Part shown: positions 1-6,492 of the stretch, piece by piece
How positions within the stretch are numbered: the first letter of the stretch is position 1
Layout of the letters: every line of letters begins with the position of its first letter
Assembly: GCA_900759575.1 (NCBI GenBank)
Contig: CAAEVU010000195.1
Location: forward strand, 1 to 9,832
Direction: 5' to 3'
Length of the DNA stretch: 9,832 nt
Source: Clostridia bacterium
Lineage (GTDB): Bacteria > Bacillota > Clostridia > Oscillospirales > Acutalibacteraceae
Position numbers and translations under genes: made by a program
Notes under the pieces: generated by a model
What the model was told of the DNA's origin: nothing
Seen by the model: only the letters and a program-made list of their open reading frames with translations
Databases searched by the model: none

Positions 1-25
1 ACCCTTCACGGATGGAGCGCTACTA

Positions 26-54
26 ATTATAATCGAAGTTTTCCCATTTGTCAA
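26..54 (-). promoter_or_regulatory. Consensus sigma-A promoter firing leftward out of the window
   Basis: Read on the minus strand, a perfect -35 TTGACA (49-54) is followed by a 17-base spacer and a perfect -10 TATAAT (26-31). This matches the housekeeping sigma-A/sigma-70 consensus at all 12 positions with ideal spacing. Transcription should start near base 19 and leave the window at its left edge. The gene it drives is not visible. So strong a match is typical of rRNA, tRNA or other highly expressed units, but that is inference. It lies 60 bases beyond the guaB stop codon, so read-through from guaB could also enter this unit; no convincing guaB terminator is seen between them. Confidence 0.85.
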
Positions 55-91
55 GGGATTTTCCCAGGTTTTTTTCGGAAGAATTGGAAAA

Positions 92-105
92 ATCTCCCGG
101 GAAGT
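92..105. promoter_or_regulatory. Candidate Noc-binding site (NBS-like palindrome)
   Basis: The sequence ATCTCCCGGGAAGT matches 12 of 14 positions of the B. subtilis Noc-binding consensus ATTTCCCGGGAAAT, including the CCCGGG core. It lies just after the guaB stop codon, between guaB and the leftward consensus promoter. The window encodes a Noc homologue, which makes the match plausible. Other CCCGGG occurrences, inside genes, match only about 9 of 14. A single two-mismatch hit is suggestive, not proof. Confidence 0.35.
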
Positions 106-113
106 GTCAAAAC

Positions 114-1583
114 TTAAGAATGGATGGAATAGTTGGGAGCTTCCTTGGTGATCTGGATGTCATGGGGATGGCTCTCCTTCAGGCCGGCGCCGGTGATCCG
201 GACGAACTGGGCCTTGTCGTGGAGCTCCTGAATGTTGGCGCAGCCGGTGTAGCCCATGCCTGCGCGCAGGCCGCCCACCATCTGATAAATGGTGTCTGCC
301 AGGGGTCCCTTGTAAGGTACCCGGCCTTCCACGCCTTCGGGAACGTACTTCTTGTTGTTGGCCTGGAAATACCGGTCGCTGCTGCCCTTGCCCATAGCGC
401 CCAAGCTGCCCATGCCGCGGTACACCTTGAACTGACGGCCCTGATACAGCTCATACTCGCCGGGAGCTTCCTTACAGCCAGCCACCATGCTGCCCAGCAT
501 GACCACGTCGGCGCCAGCGGCCAGAGCTTTCACAATGTCGCCGCTGTACTTGATGCCGCCGTCGGCAATAACCGGAATGCCGTACTTGGCAGCTTCCTGG
601 GCAGCGTCGAACACGGCGGTGATCTGAGGCACGCCGATACCTGCCACCACACGGGTGGTGCAGATGGAGCCGGGGCCGATGCCCACTTTCACGCAGTCCG
701 CGCCGGCGTCGATCAGGGCCTTGGTGCCCTCGGCGGTGGCCACGTTGCCTGCCACAACCTGCAGGTTGGGATAATGCTTCTTCACCAGGCTCACAGCGTT
801 GAGCACGCCGCTGTTGTGGCCGTGGGCGGAATCCAATACCACCACGTCCACCTGGGCCTCTACCAGGGCGGCTACACGGTCCAGCACGTCCTTGGTGGCG
901 CCGATGGCAGCGCCGCACAGCAGACGGCCGCCCTTGTCACGGGCGGAGTTGGGATACTGCACAGCCTTCTCAATGTCTTTGATGGTGATAAGTCCCTTCA
1001 GGTGCATGTTCTTGTCCACCAGGGGGAGCTTTTCAATGCGGTGATGCCGCAGGATCTCCTGGGCTTCTTTGAGTGTGGTACCCACCGGAGCGGTGACCAG
1101 GTTGTCCTTGGTCATCACGTTTTTGATGGGCTGGTCAAAATCGCTGCCTTCCATGAAACGCATGTCCCGGTTGGTGATGATGCCCACCAGCACGCCGTCC
1201 TGGCAGATGGGCACGCCGGAGATCTTGAACCGGCCCATGATCTCGTCGGCTTCTTTCACCAGGTTGTCCGGCCCCAGGAAGAAGGGGTTGACGATAACGC
1301 CGTTTTCCGAACGCTTTACCCGGTCCACCTGGTCGGCCTGGCGCTCGATGCTCATATTCTTGTGGATGATGCCGATACCGCCTTCACGGGCAATGGCGAT
1401 GGCCATGTCCGACTCCGTCACCGTATCCATGGCGGCGGTCATGATGGGGGTATTCAGCCGGATGGTCTTTGTCAAGTTAGTGGAGAAATCCACCTCGCTG
1501 GGCAACACGTTGGACTCGGCCGGAATCAGCAGCACGTCGTCGTAGGTGAGGCCTTCTTTCAGAAACTTCTCTCTGTACTCCAT
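114..1583 (-). CDS. guaB: Inosine-5'-monophosphate dehydrogenase
   Basis: GuaB oxidises IMP to XMP with NAD+, the first committed step of guanine nucleotide synthesis, in the cytoplasm. The protein is 489 residues, the usual bacterial length. It has a TIM-barrel catalytic domain interrupted by two CBS domains at about residues 95-210. Visible landmarks are the catalytic-loop GSICTTR with Cys308, DSAHGHN at 251-257, DGGIKYSGD at 341-349, the YRGMGS phosphate-site region at 388-393 and the flap Arg404-Tyr405 pair. I chose the ATG at 1583 because the family N-terminus (MEYREKFLKEGLTYDDVLL) begins there and a purine-rich GGAGAAAGAGAG lies upstream. A GTG at 1619 would add 12 residues without family support. 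It is transcribed from its own promoter, divergently from the MFS gene. No clear intrinsic terminator follows it. Confidence 0.98.
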   Translation of the reverse strand: MEYREKFLKEGLTYDDVLLIPAESNVLPSEVDFSTNLTKTIRLNTPIMTAAMDTVTESDMAIAIAREGGIGIIHKNMSIERQADQVDRVKRSENGVIVNPFFLGPDNLVKEADEIMGRFKISGVPICQDGVLVGIITNRDMRFMEGSDFDQPIKNVMTKDNLVTAPVGTTLKEAQEILRHHRIEKLPLVDKNMHLKGLITIKDIEKAVQYPNSARDKGGRLLCGAAIGATKDVLDRVAALVEAQVDVVVLDSAHGHNSGVLNAVSLVKKHYPNLQVVAGNVATAEGTKALIDAGADCVKVGIGPGSICTTRVVAGIGVPQITAVFDAAQEAAKYGIPVIADGGIKYSGDIVKALAAGADVVMLGSMVAGCKEAPGEYELYQGRQFKVYRGMGSLGAMGKGSSDRYFQANNKKYVPEGVEGRVPYKGPLADTIYQMVGGLRAGMGYTGCANIQELHDKAQFVRITGAGLKESHPHDIQITKEAPNYSIHS

Positions 1584-1611
1584 GAAACCACACTCTCTTT
1601 CTCCGCAATTA

Positions 1612-1620
1612 TTTTCCACA
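1612..1620 (+). promoter_or_regulatory. DnaA-box-like 9-mer in the guaB leader
   Basis: TTTTCCACA differs from the DnaA box TTATCCACA at one position. It sits between the predicted guaB transcription start (about 1628) and the guaB ATG, where bound protein could block the promoter or early elongation. It is one of four copies in the window, all intergenic. DnaA binding is inferred, not shown. Confidence 0.35.
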
Positions 1621-1634
1621 TCTATTAAGTGGAT

Positions 1635-1663
1635 ATTATACCATCAGTAGCCCATTTTTGCAA
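1635..1663 (-). promoter_or_regulatory. guaB promoter
   Basis: On the minus strand, TTGCAA (1658-1663) is separated by 17 bases from a perfect TATAAT (1635-1640). The predicted start near 1628 gives a leader of about 45 bases before the guaB ATG. That is too short for a purine riboswitch, and none is seen. The -35 matches consensus at four of six positions. Confidence 0.75.
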
Positions 1664-1708
1664 GGTTTTTCGCTCTGCTTGTCCTTCCTTTTATTTTTCC
1701 AAAACCCA

Positions 1709-1751
1709 TTGACAACTTTCCTGTTTTGCTCTATTTTGTATCTGGTATTAT
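1709..1751 (+). promoter_or_regulatory. Promoter region of the MFS transporter gene
   Basis: Two overlapping options are visible. A perfect -35 TTGACA (1709-1714) has TATTTT (1732-1737) after 17 bases. Alternatively an extended -10, TGGTATTAT (1743-1751), could act with little -35 help. Either gives a leader of roughly 90-105 bases before the ATG at 1848. The region is very AT-rich. It is back to back with the guaB promoter, with about 45 bases between the two -35 elements. No obvious operator palindrome is seen. Confidence 0.55.
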
Positions 1752-1847
1752 TTTTCTTATTTAAAATATTTTTTACCCCTGCTTTTTGTCCAAGGGTATT
1801 TCCAGTATTTTTAGCTTGAAAAGAGATTATTGAAACGAGGTTCCTCT

Positions 1848-3065
1848 ATGCCACGGTTTTTATCCCGCCTTAACGACAGCGGTAAGCAAGCCCTGATCCT
1901 CACCGGGGTCAACAGCCTGTTCTGGTTTGCCTGGGCCTTTGGCTCCTACCAGACCGTGTATCTCCAGCAGGTGGGCTTTTCCGCTTCCCAGCTGGGACTG
2001 CTCAACGCCCTTACTTCCGCGGTGACCATTGCGTCCCTGGCCTTTTGGGGCATGGTCAGCGACAAGATCGGCTCCCTGCGCCGGGTGCTCATCACCGTGC
2101 TGGTGGGCGGCTCTGTCTTGTACGCGCTCATCCCCTTTATCCCCACGGGCCTTCCCATTTCTTCCCTGCTGTTCCTCACCATCATCCCAGTGGTGTATTT
2201 TTTCCGGGGCTCCATGTCCACCTACGCGGAAAACATCCTGGTGCGAAACAGCAATGAGCTTCGGTTAAATTACGGCCTGCTCCGCAGTGTGGGCTCCTTT
2301 CTGTTCACCATCGGCGGTTTGATCGTCACCTTCCTGCTGCCTTTTGTGGGGGTGGCGTCCACCTTCTGGTTTATCGGTGTGCTGATGATCCCGGTGGTGA
2401 TCCTCACCGTACTGGCCCGGGAACCCAACGCCCGGCCTGCGGGGAAATCCAGCCAGGACAAACAGGAGAAAAAGGGAAAGCTGGACCTGTCCGAGCTGTT
2501 CCGGAACAAAGCCTATGTGAGTTTCCTGATCTTTGGCTTTTTGTTTTACATTGCCATCAACTGCGAAGCCACCTTCCTGCCCTATTTCATTCAAAGCGTG
2601 AATGTTCCCACGGAACAGTACATGGTGGTCATGTCCTACCGGGCCCTGTTGGAGATCCCCTTCCTGCTGCTCATGGTACGGCTGCGCCGCCGGTTCCCCC
2701 TGGGCTTGCTGGTCATGGTCTCCGCCTTGCTCATGGCGTTGGAATGTCTTTCCCTGGGCTTTTTTGCCAACTCCCTGCCCACCATCATTCTGTGCTCCAC
2801 GTTCTTCGGACTGGGCAACGGGCTGTGCATCGGCTCCTCTTTAAACTACGTGTACGAGCTGGCTCCCGTCCATTTGAAGGCCAGCGCCCAAGCATTCTTT
2901 TCCGCGGTTTCTTCCGTGGCCGGAATCCTGGGAAACCTGGGAGGCGGCGTTGTATTCGACGCCATTGGCGCCAAGCCCTTCTACCTGGTGGTGGCGCTGC
3001 TGTACCTGCTCAGTGTGGCGCTTTTCCTATTTACCCAGCGGAAGTCTTTGCGTCACCAAGAATAA
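1848..3065 (+). CDS. MFS transporter, substrate unknown
   Basis: This is a 405-residue major facilitator superfamily membrane carrier, with about 12 hydrophobic helices in two halves joined by a charged cytoplasmic loop at about residues 191-222 (rich in K, E, D and Q). The hallmark motif A, G-x-x-S-D-K-x-G-x-x-R-R, is at residues 68-79 between helices 2 and 3. A degenerate copy (FDAIGAKPF, 370-378) is in the C-terminal half. The overall pattern resembles the MFS_1-like/LacY-NupG-type sugar or nucleoside:H+ symporters, but the substrate cannot be read from the sequence. I chose the ATG at 1848, which has CGAGG seven bases upstream, over an in-frame TTG at 1830. It is monocistronic: its own promoter region precedes it and a strong terminator follows. 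It is the only plus-strand gene, hence probably head-on to replication, and may be an accessory insertion between guaB and serS. Confidence 0.9.
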   Translation: MPRFLSRLNDSGKQALILTGVNSLFWFAWAFGSYQTVYLQQVGFSASQLGLLNALTSAVTIASLAFWGMVSDKIGSLRRVLITVLVGGSVLYALIPFIPTGLPISSLLFLTIIPVVYFFRGSMSTYAENILVRNSNELRLNYGLLRSVGSFLFTIGGLIVTFLLPFVGVASTFWFIGVLMIPVVILTVLAREPNARPAGKSSQDKQEKKGKLDLSELFRNKAYVSFLIFGFLFYIAINCEATFLPYFIQSVNVPTEQYMVVMSYRALLEIPFLLLMVRLRRRFPLGLLVMVSALLMALECLSLGFFANSLPTIILCSTFFGLGNGLCIGSSLNYVYELAPVHLKASAQAFFSAVSSVAGILGNLGGGVVFDAIGAKPFYLVVALLYLLSVALFLFTQRKSLRHQE

Positions 3066-3066
3066 G

Positions 3067-3075
3067 TTTTCCACA
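3067..3075 (+). promoter_or_regulatory. DnaA-box-like 9-mer after the MFS stop codon
   Basis: TTTTCCACA, one mismatch from the DnaA box TTATCCACA, begins two bases after the MFS stop codon and just before its terminator stem. It is the second of four copies. Function is inferred only from similarity and repetition. Confidence 0.3.
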
Positions 3076-3083
3076 AACATTTA

Positions 3084-3118
3084 AAGGAGTGTGAAAAATT
3101 CACACTCCTTTTCTTTTT
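3084..3118 (+). terminator. Intrinsic terminator of the MFS gene
   Basis: A perfect 12-bp stem (AAGGAGTGTGAA, 3084-3095, with TTCACACTCCTT, 3099-3110) closes an AAA loop and runs into TTCTTTTT. It starts 18 bases after the MFS stop codon. This is a classic Rho-independent terminator in the plus direction. Confidence 0.93.
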
Positions 3119-3171
3119 GCCATTTTTCCTCTGGCTGCCCAAATTTCTCTTCCCTGGTTCTTTTCTATCCG

Positions 3172-3215
3172 GGAAAGTTTTCCACAGGAACACAAAAATT
3201 CGTGGAAAACTTTCC
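3172..3215. repeat. Perfect 14-bp inverted repeat carrying two divergent TTTTCCAC-type boxes
   Basis: GGAAAGTTTTCCAC (3172-3185) is repeated exactly in inverse at 3202-3215, with a 16-base spacer. The left arm leads into TTTTCCACA (3178-3186) and the right arm gives TTTTCCACG on the other strand (3201-3209), so two DnaA-box-like 9-mers face each other. There is no T-run on either side, so it is not a typical terminator. It lies between the MFS and serS terminators, in DNA that should not be transcribed strongly, which points to a DNA-level (protein-binding) role. That role is inference. Confidence 0.6.
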
Positions 3216-3217
3216 TG

Positions 3218-3233
3218 GGTTTCACGTGGCACA
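3218..3233 (-). promoter_or_regulatory. Degenerate parS site
   Basis: Read on the minus strand, TGTGCCACGTGAAACC matches 14 of 16 positions of parS (TGTTCCACGTGAAACA), keeping the CCACGTGAAAC core. It lies two bases from the 14-bp inverted repeat, in the non-coding gap between the two convergent terminators. Another TGTTCCA half-site follows at 3234-3240. It is a weaker candidate than the parS sites at 6570 and 9161. Confidence 0.5.
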
Positions 3234-3264
3234 TGTTCCAAAACTGCACAGCATAAAAAGGCAT

Positions 3265-3297
3265 AAAAAAAGAGGCGCCCAAAAGCACCTCTTTTTC
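3265..3297 (-). terminator. Intrinsic terminator of serS
   Basis: On the minus strand an AGAGGTGC/GCGCCTCT stem (3285-3292 with 3271-3278, one G-T pair) closes a six-base loop and is extended by A-T pairs. It runs into a T-run of seven or more. It starts 15 bases past the serS stop codon. A flanking T-run on the plus side means it may also act as a backstop for plus-strand transcription. The T-tract contains a tandem repeat of GCATAAAAA (plus strand 3251-3269). Confidence 0.88.
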
Positions 3298-3311
3298 TGG
3301 TTGGGTCAATC

Positions 3312-4592
3312 TTACCGAATGGCGTCCTTGCCGCCCATGTAGGGCCGCAGGGGCTCGGGAATCTTGATGCTGCCGTCGGCCTGGAGGTTGTTCTCCAGGA
3401 AGGCGATGAGCATCCGGGGCGGAGCCACCACAGTATTGTTCAGGGTGTGGGGCAGATAGGTCTGGCCGTCGCTGCCCTTGACCCGGATCTTCAACCGGCG
3501 AGCCTGAGCGTCGCCCAGGTTGGAGCAGGAGCACACCTCGAAATATTTCTTCTGGCGGGGGGACCATGCCTCGATGTCGCAGGATTTCACCTTCAAATCG
3601 GCCAGGTCACCGGAGCAGCATTCCAGCTGACGCACCGGGATATCCATGGACCGGAACAGCTCCACGGAATAGCGCCACATCTGCTCATACCACTTCATGG
3701 AATCCTCGGGCTTGCACACCACGATCATTTCCTGCTTTTCAAACTGATGGATGCGGTACACGCCCCGCTCTTCAATGCCATGGGCGCCCTTTTCCTTCCG
3801 GAAGCAGGGGGAATAGCTGGTGAGCGTCTGGGGCAGAGCGCTTTCGGGCAGGATGGTGTCGATGAACTTGCCGATCATGGAGTGTTCGCTGGTGCCGATC
3901 AGGTATAGGTCCTCCCCTTCGATCTTGTACATCATAGCGTCCATGTCGGTCTGGGACATAACGCCTTCCACCACGTTGCCGTGGATCATAAAGGGCGGGA
4001 TGCAATAGGTAAAGCCCTTGTCGATCATGAAATCCCGGGCATAGCTCAGCACCGCGGAATGGAGCCGGGCAATGTCGCCCATGAGATAGTAAAAGCCGTT
4101 GCCGCTGGTCTGACGGGCGCTGTCCAGGTCAATGCCGTTGAAGCGCTCCATGATCTCGGTGTGATAGGGCACCTCGAAATCCGGCACCACAGGCTCGCCA
4201 AAACGCTGGACTTCCACGTTTTCGCTGTCGTCCTTGCCGATGGGCACGGACGCGTCGATGATGTTGGGAATGACCATCATCCGCTTGCGGATTTCCGCGG
4301 TCATTTCAGCTTCCTTGCGCTCCATCTCTTCCAGTTCCCCGGCGATGGCCTGGACCTGCTTTTTAACTTCCATGGCCTCGTCTTTTTTGCCCTGGCTCAT
4401 CAGCTTGCCGATCTCTTTGCTGATGGTGTTGCGCTGCTGGCGGAGCTCGTCGCCCCGGCCCTTAGAGGCGCGGAATTGAGCGTCCAGTTCCAGAACTTCA
4501 TCCACCAAGGGAAGTTTTTCGTCCTGGAATTTCTTTTTGATGTTTTCCTTGACCAGATCCGGATTGGAACGGATCAGTTTGATGTCGAGCAT
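3312..4592 (-). CDS. serS: Seryl-tRNA synthetase
   Basis: SerS is a class II aminoacyl-tRNA synthetase that charges tRNA-Ser (and tRNA-Sec where present) with serine in the cytoplasm. The 426-residue length is normal. An N-terminal alpha-helical tRNA-binding arm spans about residues 28-105, rich in E, K, Q and M. The catalytic core follows, with the GTSEHS serine-binding region (233-238), motif 2 around FRKEKGAHGIEERGVYRIHQFEK (264-286), CSCSN at 354-358 and motif 3 with Arg393. Motifs 2 and 3 differ from the common bacterial forms: motif 3 reads NNTVVAPPRMLIAFLEN where many bacteria have NGSGLAVGRTL. Catalytic arginines are kept, so it should be active; it looks like a recognised divergent SerRS subtype. 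The start ATG has a strong AGGAGGG six bases upstream. It is downstream of parB with a 161-base leader and ends at a clear terminator. Confidence 0.97.
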   Translation of the reverse strand: MLDIKLIRSNPDLVKENIKKKFQDEKLPLVDEVLELDAQFRASKGRGDELRQQRNTISKEIGKLMSQGKKDEAMEVKKQVQAIAGELEEMERKEAEMTAEIRKRMMVIPNIIDASVPIGKDDSENVEVQRFGEPVVPDFEVPYHTEIMERFNGIDLDSARQTSGNGFYYLMGDIARLHSAVLSYARDFMIDKGFTYCIPPFMIHGNVVEGVMSQTDMDAMMYKIEGEDLYLIGTSEHSMIGKFIDTILPESALPQTLTSYSPCFRKEKGAHGIEERGVYRIHQFEKQEMIVVCKPEDSMKWYEQMWRYSVELFRSMDIPVRQLECCSGDLADLKVKSCDIEAWSPRQKKYFEVCSCSNLGDAQARRLKIRVKGSDGQTYLPHTLNNTVVAPPRMLIAFLENNLQADGSIKIPEPLRPYMGGKDAIR

Positions 4593-4607
4593 GATAAACC
4601 CTCCTAA

Positions 4608-4714
4608 GTCCCAGTTGGGGACATTTAAGTTTTCAAAGTATGGAACGCCAAAGGCAGGTAAAGTTTTAGATCAAGCCTTTTTTAAAAGGGTCGCTGCGTC
4701 CCAGTGGGACGCAG
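4608..4714 (-). promoter_or_regulatory. serS leader with two related hairpins
   Basis: In the 161-base gap between parB and serS, the minus strand holds a perfect 9-bp stem with loop ACT (CTGCGTCCC/GGGACGCAG, 4694-4714). Further down is a smaller hairpin, GTCCC-CAACT-GGGAC (4608-4622), ending three bases before the serS Shine-Dalgarno (4599-4605). Both share the GTCCC...CTGGGAC pattern, so arms could pair across hairpins. The first stem is followed by CGACCCTTTT, too weak and distant a T-run for a confident terminator. No T-box core (AGGGTGGNACCGCG) and no convincing serS promoter are seen. Whether this attenuates, terminates or only spaces the two genes is unknown. Confidence 0.45.
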
Positions 4715-4753
4715 TGCCCAAAAACTTTTACGCCGTTTCGCGGTTGTTCTCTT

Positions 4754-5596
4754 TTACGACATATGCAGGTCGTGAAGCAGGTTCTGCAAGTCCTCTTCCC
4801 CGTAAAACTCGATCTGCAAGGTGCCTTTCTTTTTCGTCCCAGCCACTTTCACTTTCCGGTTCAGGTACTCCCCCACCGCAAGCTGGGCTTCCTCAAAATA
4901 CTGGTTCTTTTTAGGAGCCCGGGCCAACTCTTCCTTTCGCTCGTTGAGGCGCTTTGCCAGGGCTTCCAATTCCCGGACGGACGCGCCTTCCTTGGCCTTT
5001 TTGGCGCCCAAGCGCATGTCTTCCTCATTTTTGAAACTCAAAAGCGTTCTGGCGTGGCCTGCGGTGATCTCCCCGTTTTCCAGCATCTCCTGGATGTCCT
5101 CCGGCAAATTCAGCAGCCGCAGGGCGTTGGTCACTGCCGGACGGGATTTCCCCACCGCCTGGGATACTTCTTCCTGAGTGAAATCCTGTGTTTCAATCAG
5201 CGTACGGTACCCTCTGGCTTCTTCCAAGGGGGTCAGGTCCTCCCGCTGCAAGTTTTCAATCAGGGCGAAAAGCATTTCTTCCGCGTCGCTCATCTCCCGG
5301 ATCACTGCCGGGACTTCCGTCAACCCGGCCATCCGGGCTGCGCGCCACCGCCGCTCTCCTGCCACGATCCGGTATCCCCCGGTGATCATGGGCCGCAGCA
5401 GCAGAGGTTGGAGCACTCCGTGCTGGGATATGGAATCCGCCAGCTCCGACAAGGCTTCGCTGTCAAACTCTTTTCGGGGCTGATCCCGGTTGGGTTCGAT
5501 CTCGCTGATCCGCACGTTCACGGCGCCCTCGGTGCTCTCCGCGGTATTCTCCGCGAAAATAGCGTCCAATCCTTTGCCAAGTCCTCGTTTCTTCAA
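4754..5596 (-). CDS. parB: Chromosome-partitioning protein ParB (Spo0J)
   Basis: ParB is a CTP-dependent DNA clamp that loads at parS sites, spreads on DNA, recruits SMC/condensin and stimulates ParA ATPase. The 280-residue protein has the whole family layout. An N-terminal KKRGLGKGLDAIF (2-14) is the ParA-activating peptide. The ParB/Srx CTP-binding domain spans about 25-120 with GERRWRA (80-86) and ENLQRED (114-120). A helix-turn-helix parS-reading domain follows at about 138-185, a linker, and a C-terminal dimerisation domain (about 235-280). The start codon is TTG, preceded by AAGGGGG seven bases upstream; no in-frame ATG exists nearby. That Shine-Dalgarno abuts the parA stop codon (13-base gap), implying translational coupling. 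parS candidates lie at 9161, 6570 and 3218. It is clearly distinct from the ParB paralogue at 6676-7476, which is Noc-like. Confidence 0.97.
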   Translation of the reverse strand: MKKRGLGKGLDAIFAENTAESTEGAVNVRISEIEPNRDQPRKEFDSEALSELADSISQHGVLQPLLLRPMITGGYRIVAGERRWRAARMAGLTEVPAVIREMSDAEEMLFALIENLQREDLTPLEEARGYRTLIETQDFTQEEVSQAVGKSRPAVTNALRLLNLPEDIQEMLENGEITAGHARTLLSFKNEEDMRLGAKKAKEGASVRELEALAKRLNERKEELARAPKKNQYFEEAQLAVGEYLNRKVKVAGTKKKGTLQIEFYGEEDLQNLLHDLHMS

Positions 5597-5609
5597 TGCA
5601 TGTCCCCCT

Positions 5610-6374
5610 TTACCGGTTGTTCTTTACGATCTCCGCCGCCAACTCCCCATAGGCCTGGGCTCCCCGAGAGCTTCTGTCATAGTACAGCACCGGCTGGCCG
5701 AAACCAGGGGCTTCCGACAGCCGCACCGTACGGGGGATAACGGTTTTGAACACTTTGCGGGGGAAGTATTTTTTCACTTCCTCCACCACCTGCTGGGTCA
5801 GGTTCAGCCGGCCGTCGTACATGGTCAGCAGCACTCCCTCAATGTCCAGCAAATCGTTATACTGGCGCTTCACCCGCCGGACGGTATTCATCAGCTGGGA
5901 CAACCCCTCCAAGGCGTAATACTCGCACTGGATGGGGATCAGGATGGTATCCGCTGCGGTCAAAGCGTTGGTTGTGATCAGTCCTAAGGAAGGGGGGCAA
6001 TCGATGAGGATGTAATCGTACTCCCCCCGGATGGACGCCAGGGCGTTTTTCAAAATGGCTTCCCGGTTTTCCAAAGATGCCAGCTCGATCTCCGCCGCTG
6101 CCAGATCCATATGGGAAGGAAGCAGGGTGAGGTTTTTATACTCCGTTTTGATCAGGGCTTCTTTTGCCTTGGCCCCGCCAATGAGCACCTCGTACGCGCT
6201 GACTTTACACTCCCGCTTGTCCACTCCCACACCGGAAGTGGAATTGCCCTGGGGGTCGGTATCGGCCAGCAGGACGCGCTTTCCTTTATCGCCCAAGGCA
6301 GCAGCCAAATTGACGGCAGTTGTGGTTTTGCCCACGCCGCCCTTCTGGTTTGCCACGGCAATGATTTTTCCCAT
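5610..6374 (-). CDS. parA: Chromosome-partitioning ATPase ParA (Soj)
   Basis: ParA/Soj is a deviant-Walker ATPase that binds DNA non-specifically as an ATP dimer, is triggered by ParB, and in Firmicutes also controls DnaA activity at oriC. The 254-residue protein has the deviant Walker A KGGVGKTT (11-18, signature Lys11 and Lys16), the Walker A' region ADTDPQGN (37-44, Asp40) and Walker B ILIDCPPS (122-129, Asp125). Arg189 and Arg218 occur at the positions reported for DNA binding in B. subtilis Soj. I chose the ATG at 6374, with AAGGGTG about six bases upstream; a GTG at 6383 overlaps that Shine-Dalgarno. An extended -10 promoter lies about 110 bases upstream and parB follows after 13 bases, so parA-parB form a unit separate from noc, which has its own terminator. 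Confidence 0.97.
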   Translation of the reverse strand: MGKIIAVANQKGGVGKTTTAVNLAAALGDKGKRVLLADTDPQGNSTSGVGVDKRECKVSAYEVLIGGAKAKEALIKTEYKNLTLLPSHMDLAAAEIELASLENREAILKNALASIRGEYDYILIDCPPSLGLITTNALTAADTILIPIQCEYYALEGLSQLMNTVRRVKRQYNDLLDIEGVLLTMYDGRLNLTQQVVEEVKKYFPRKVFKTVIPRTVRLSEAPGFGQPVLYYDRSSRGAQAYGELAAEIVKNNR

Positions 6375-6492
6375 AAGCGTCACCCTTCTTCCTGCTCTGT
6401 TTTCTGCCTGTCACACTGCGGCGGGCTTTTGCCCCCTAATTCCCGGCGGGGAAGGAAAAAATCTCCCTTTCGGCAATCCCGCATGTTTAGCT

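Noticed and set aside
1..40. Left-edge bases TACTAAT...TCGA looked like the 3' end of a 23S rRNA on the plus strand
   Set aside because: The resemblance is short and spaced wrongly, and the same bases form a perfect promoter on the minus strand, which explains them better.
48..1628. Very long plus-strand reading frame (about 526 codons) antisense to guaB
   Set aside because: Its His/Ala/Gly/Val-rich translation is the mirror of a GC-rich gene in the opposite frame. guaB on the other strand has full family motifs, its own promoter and correct length. The antisense frame has no recognisable domain or plausible start.
1584..1628. Purine riboswitch upstream of guaB
   Set aside because: The predicted leader is only about 45 bases, too short for the aptamer, and no conserved purine-aptamer loops are seen.
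3981..4607. Long plus-strand frames antisense to serS, parB, parA, noc and rsmG
   Set aside because: All lie opposite genes with clear catalytic motifs and good ribosome-binding sites, and their translations resemble no family.
4593..4753. T-box riboswitch in the serS leader
   Set aside because: The AGGGTGGNACCGCG core is absent; the only ACCGCG is next to the parB stop codon without the rest of the motif or an antiterminator arrangement.
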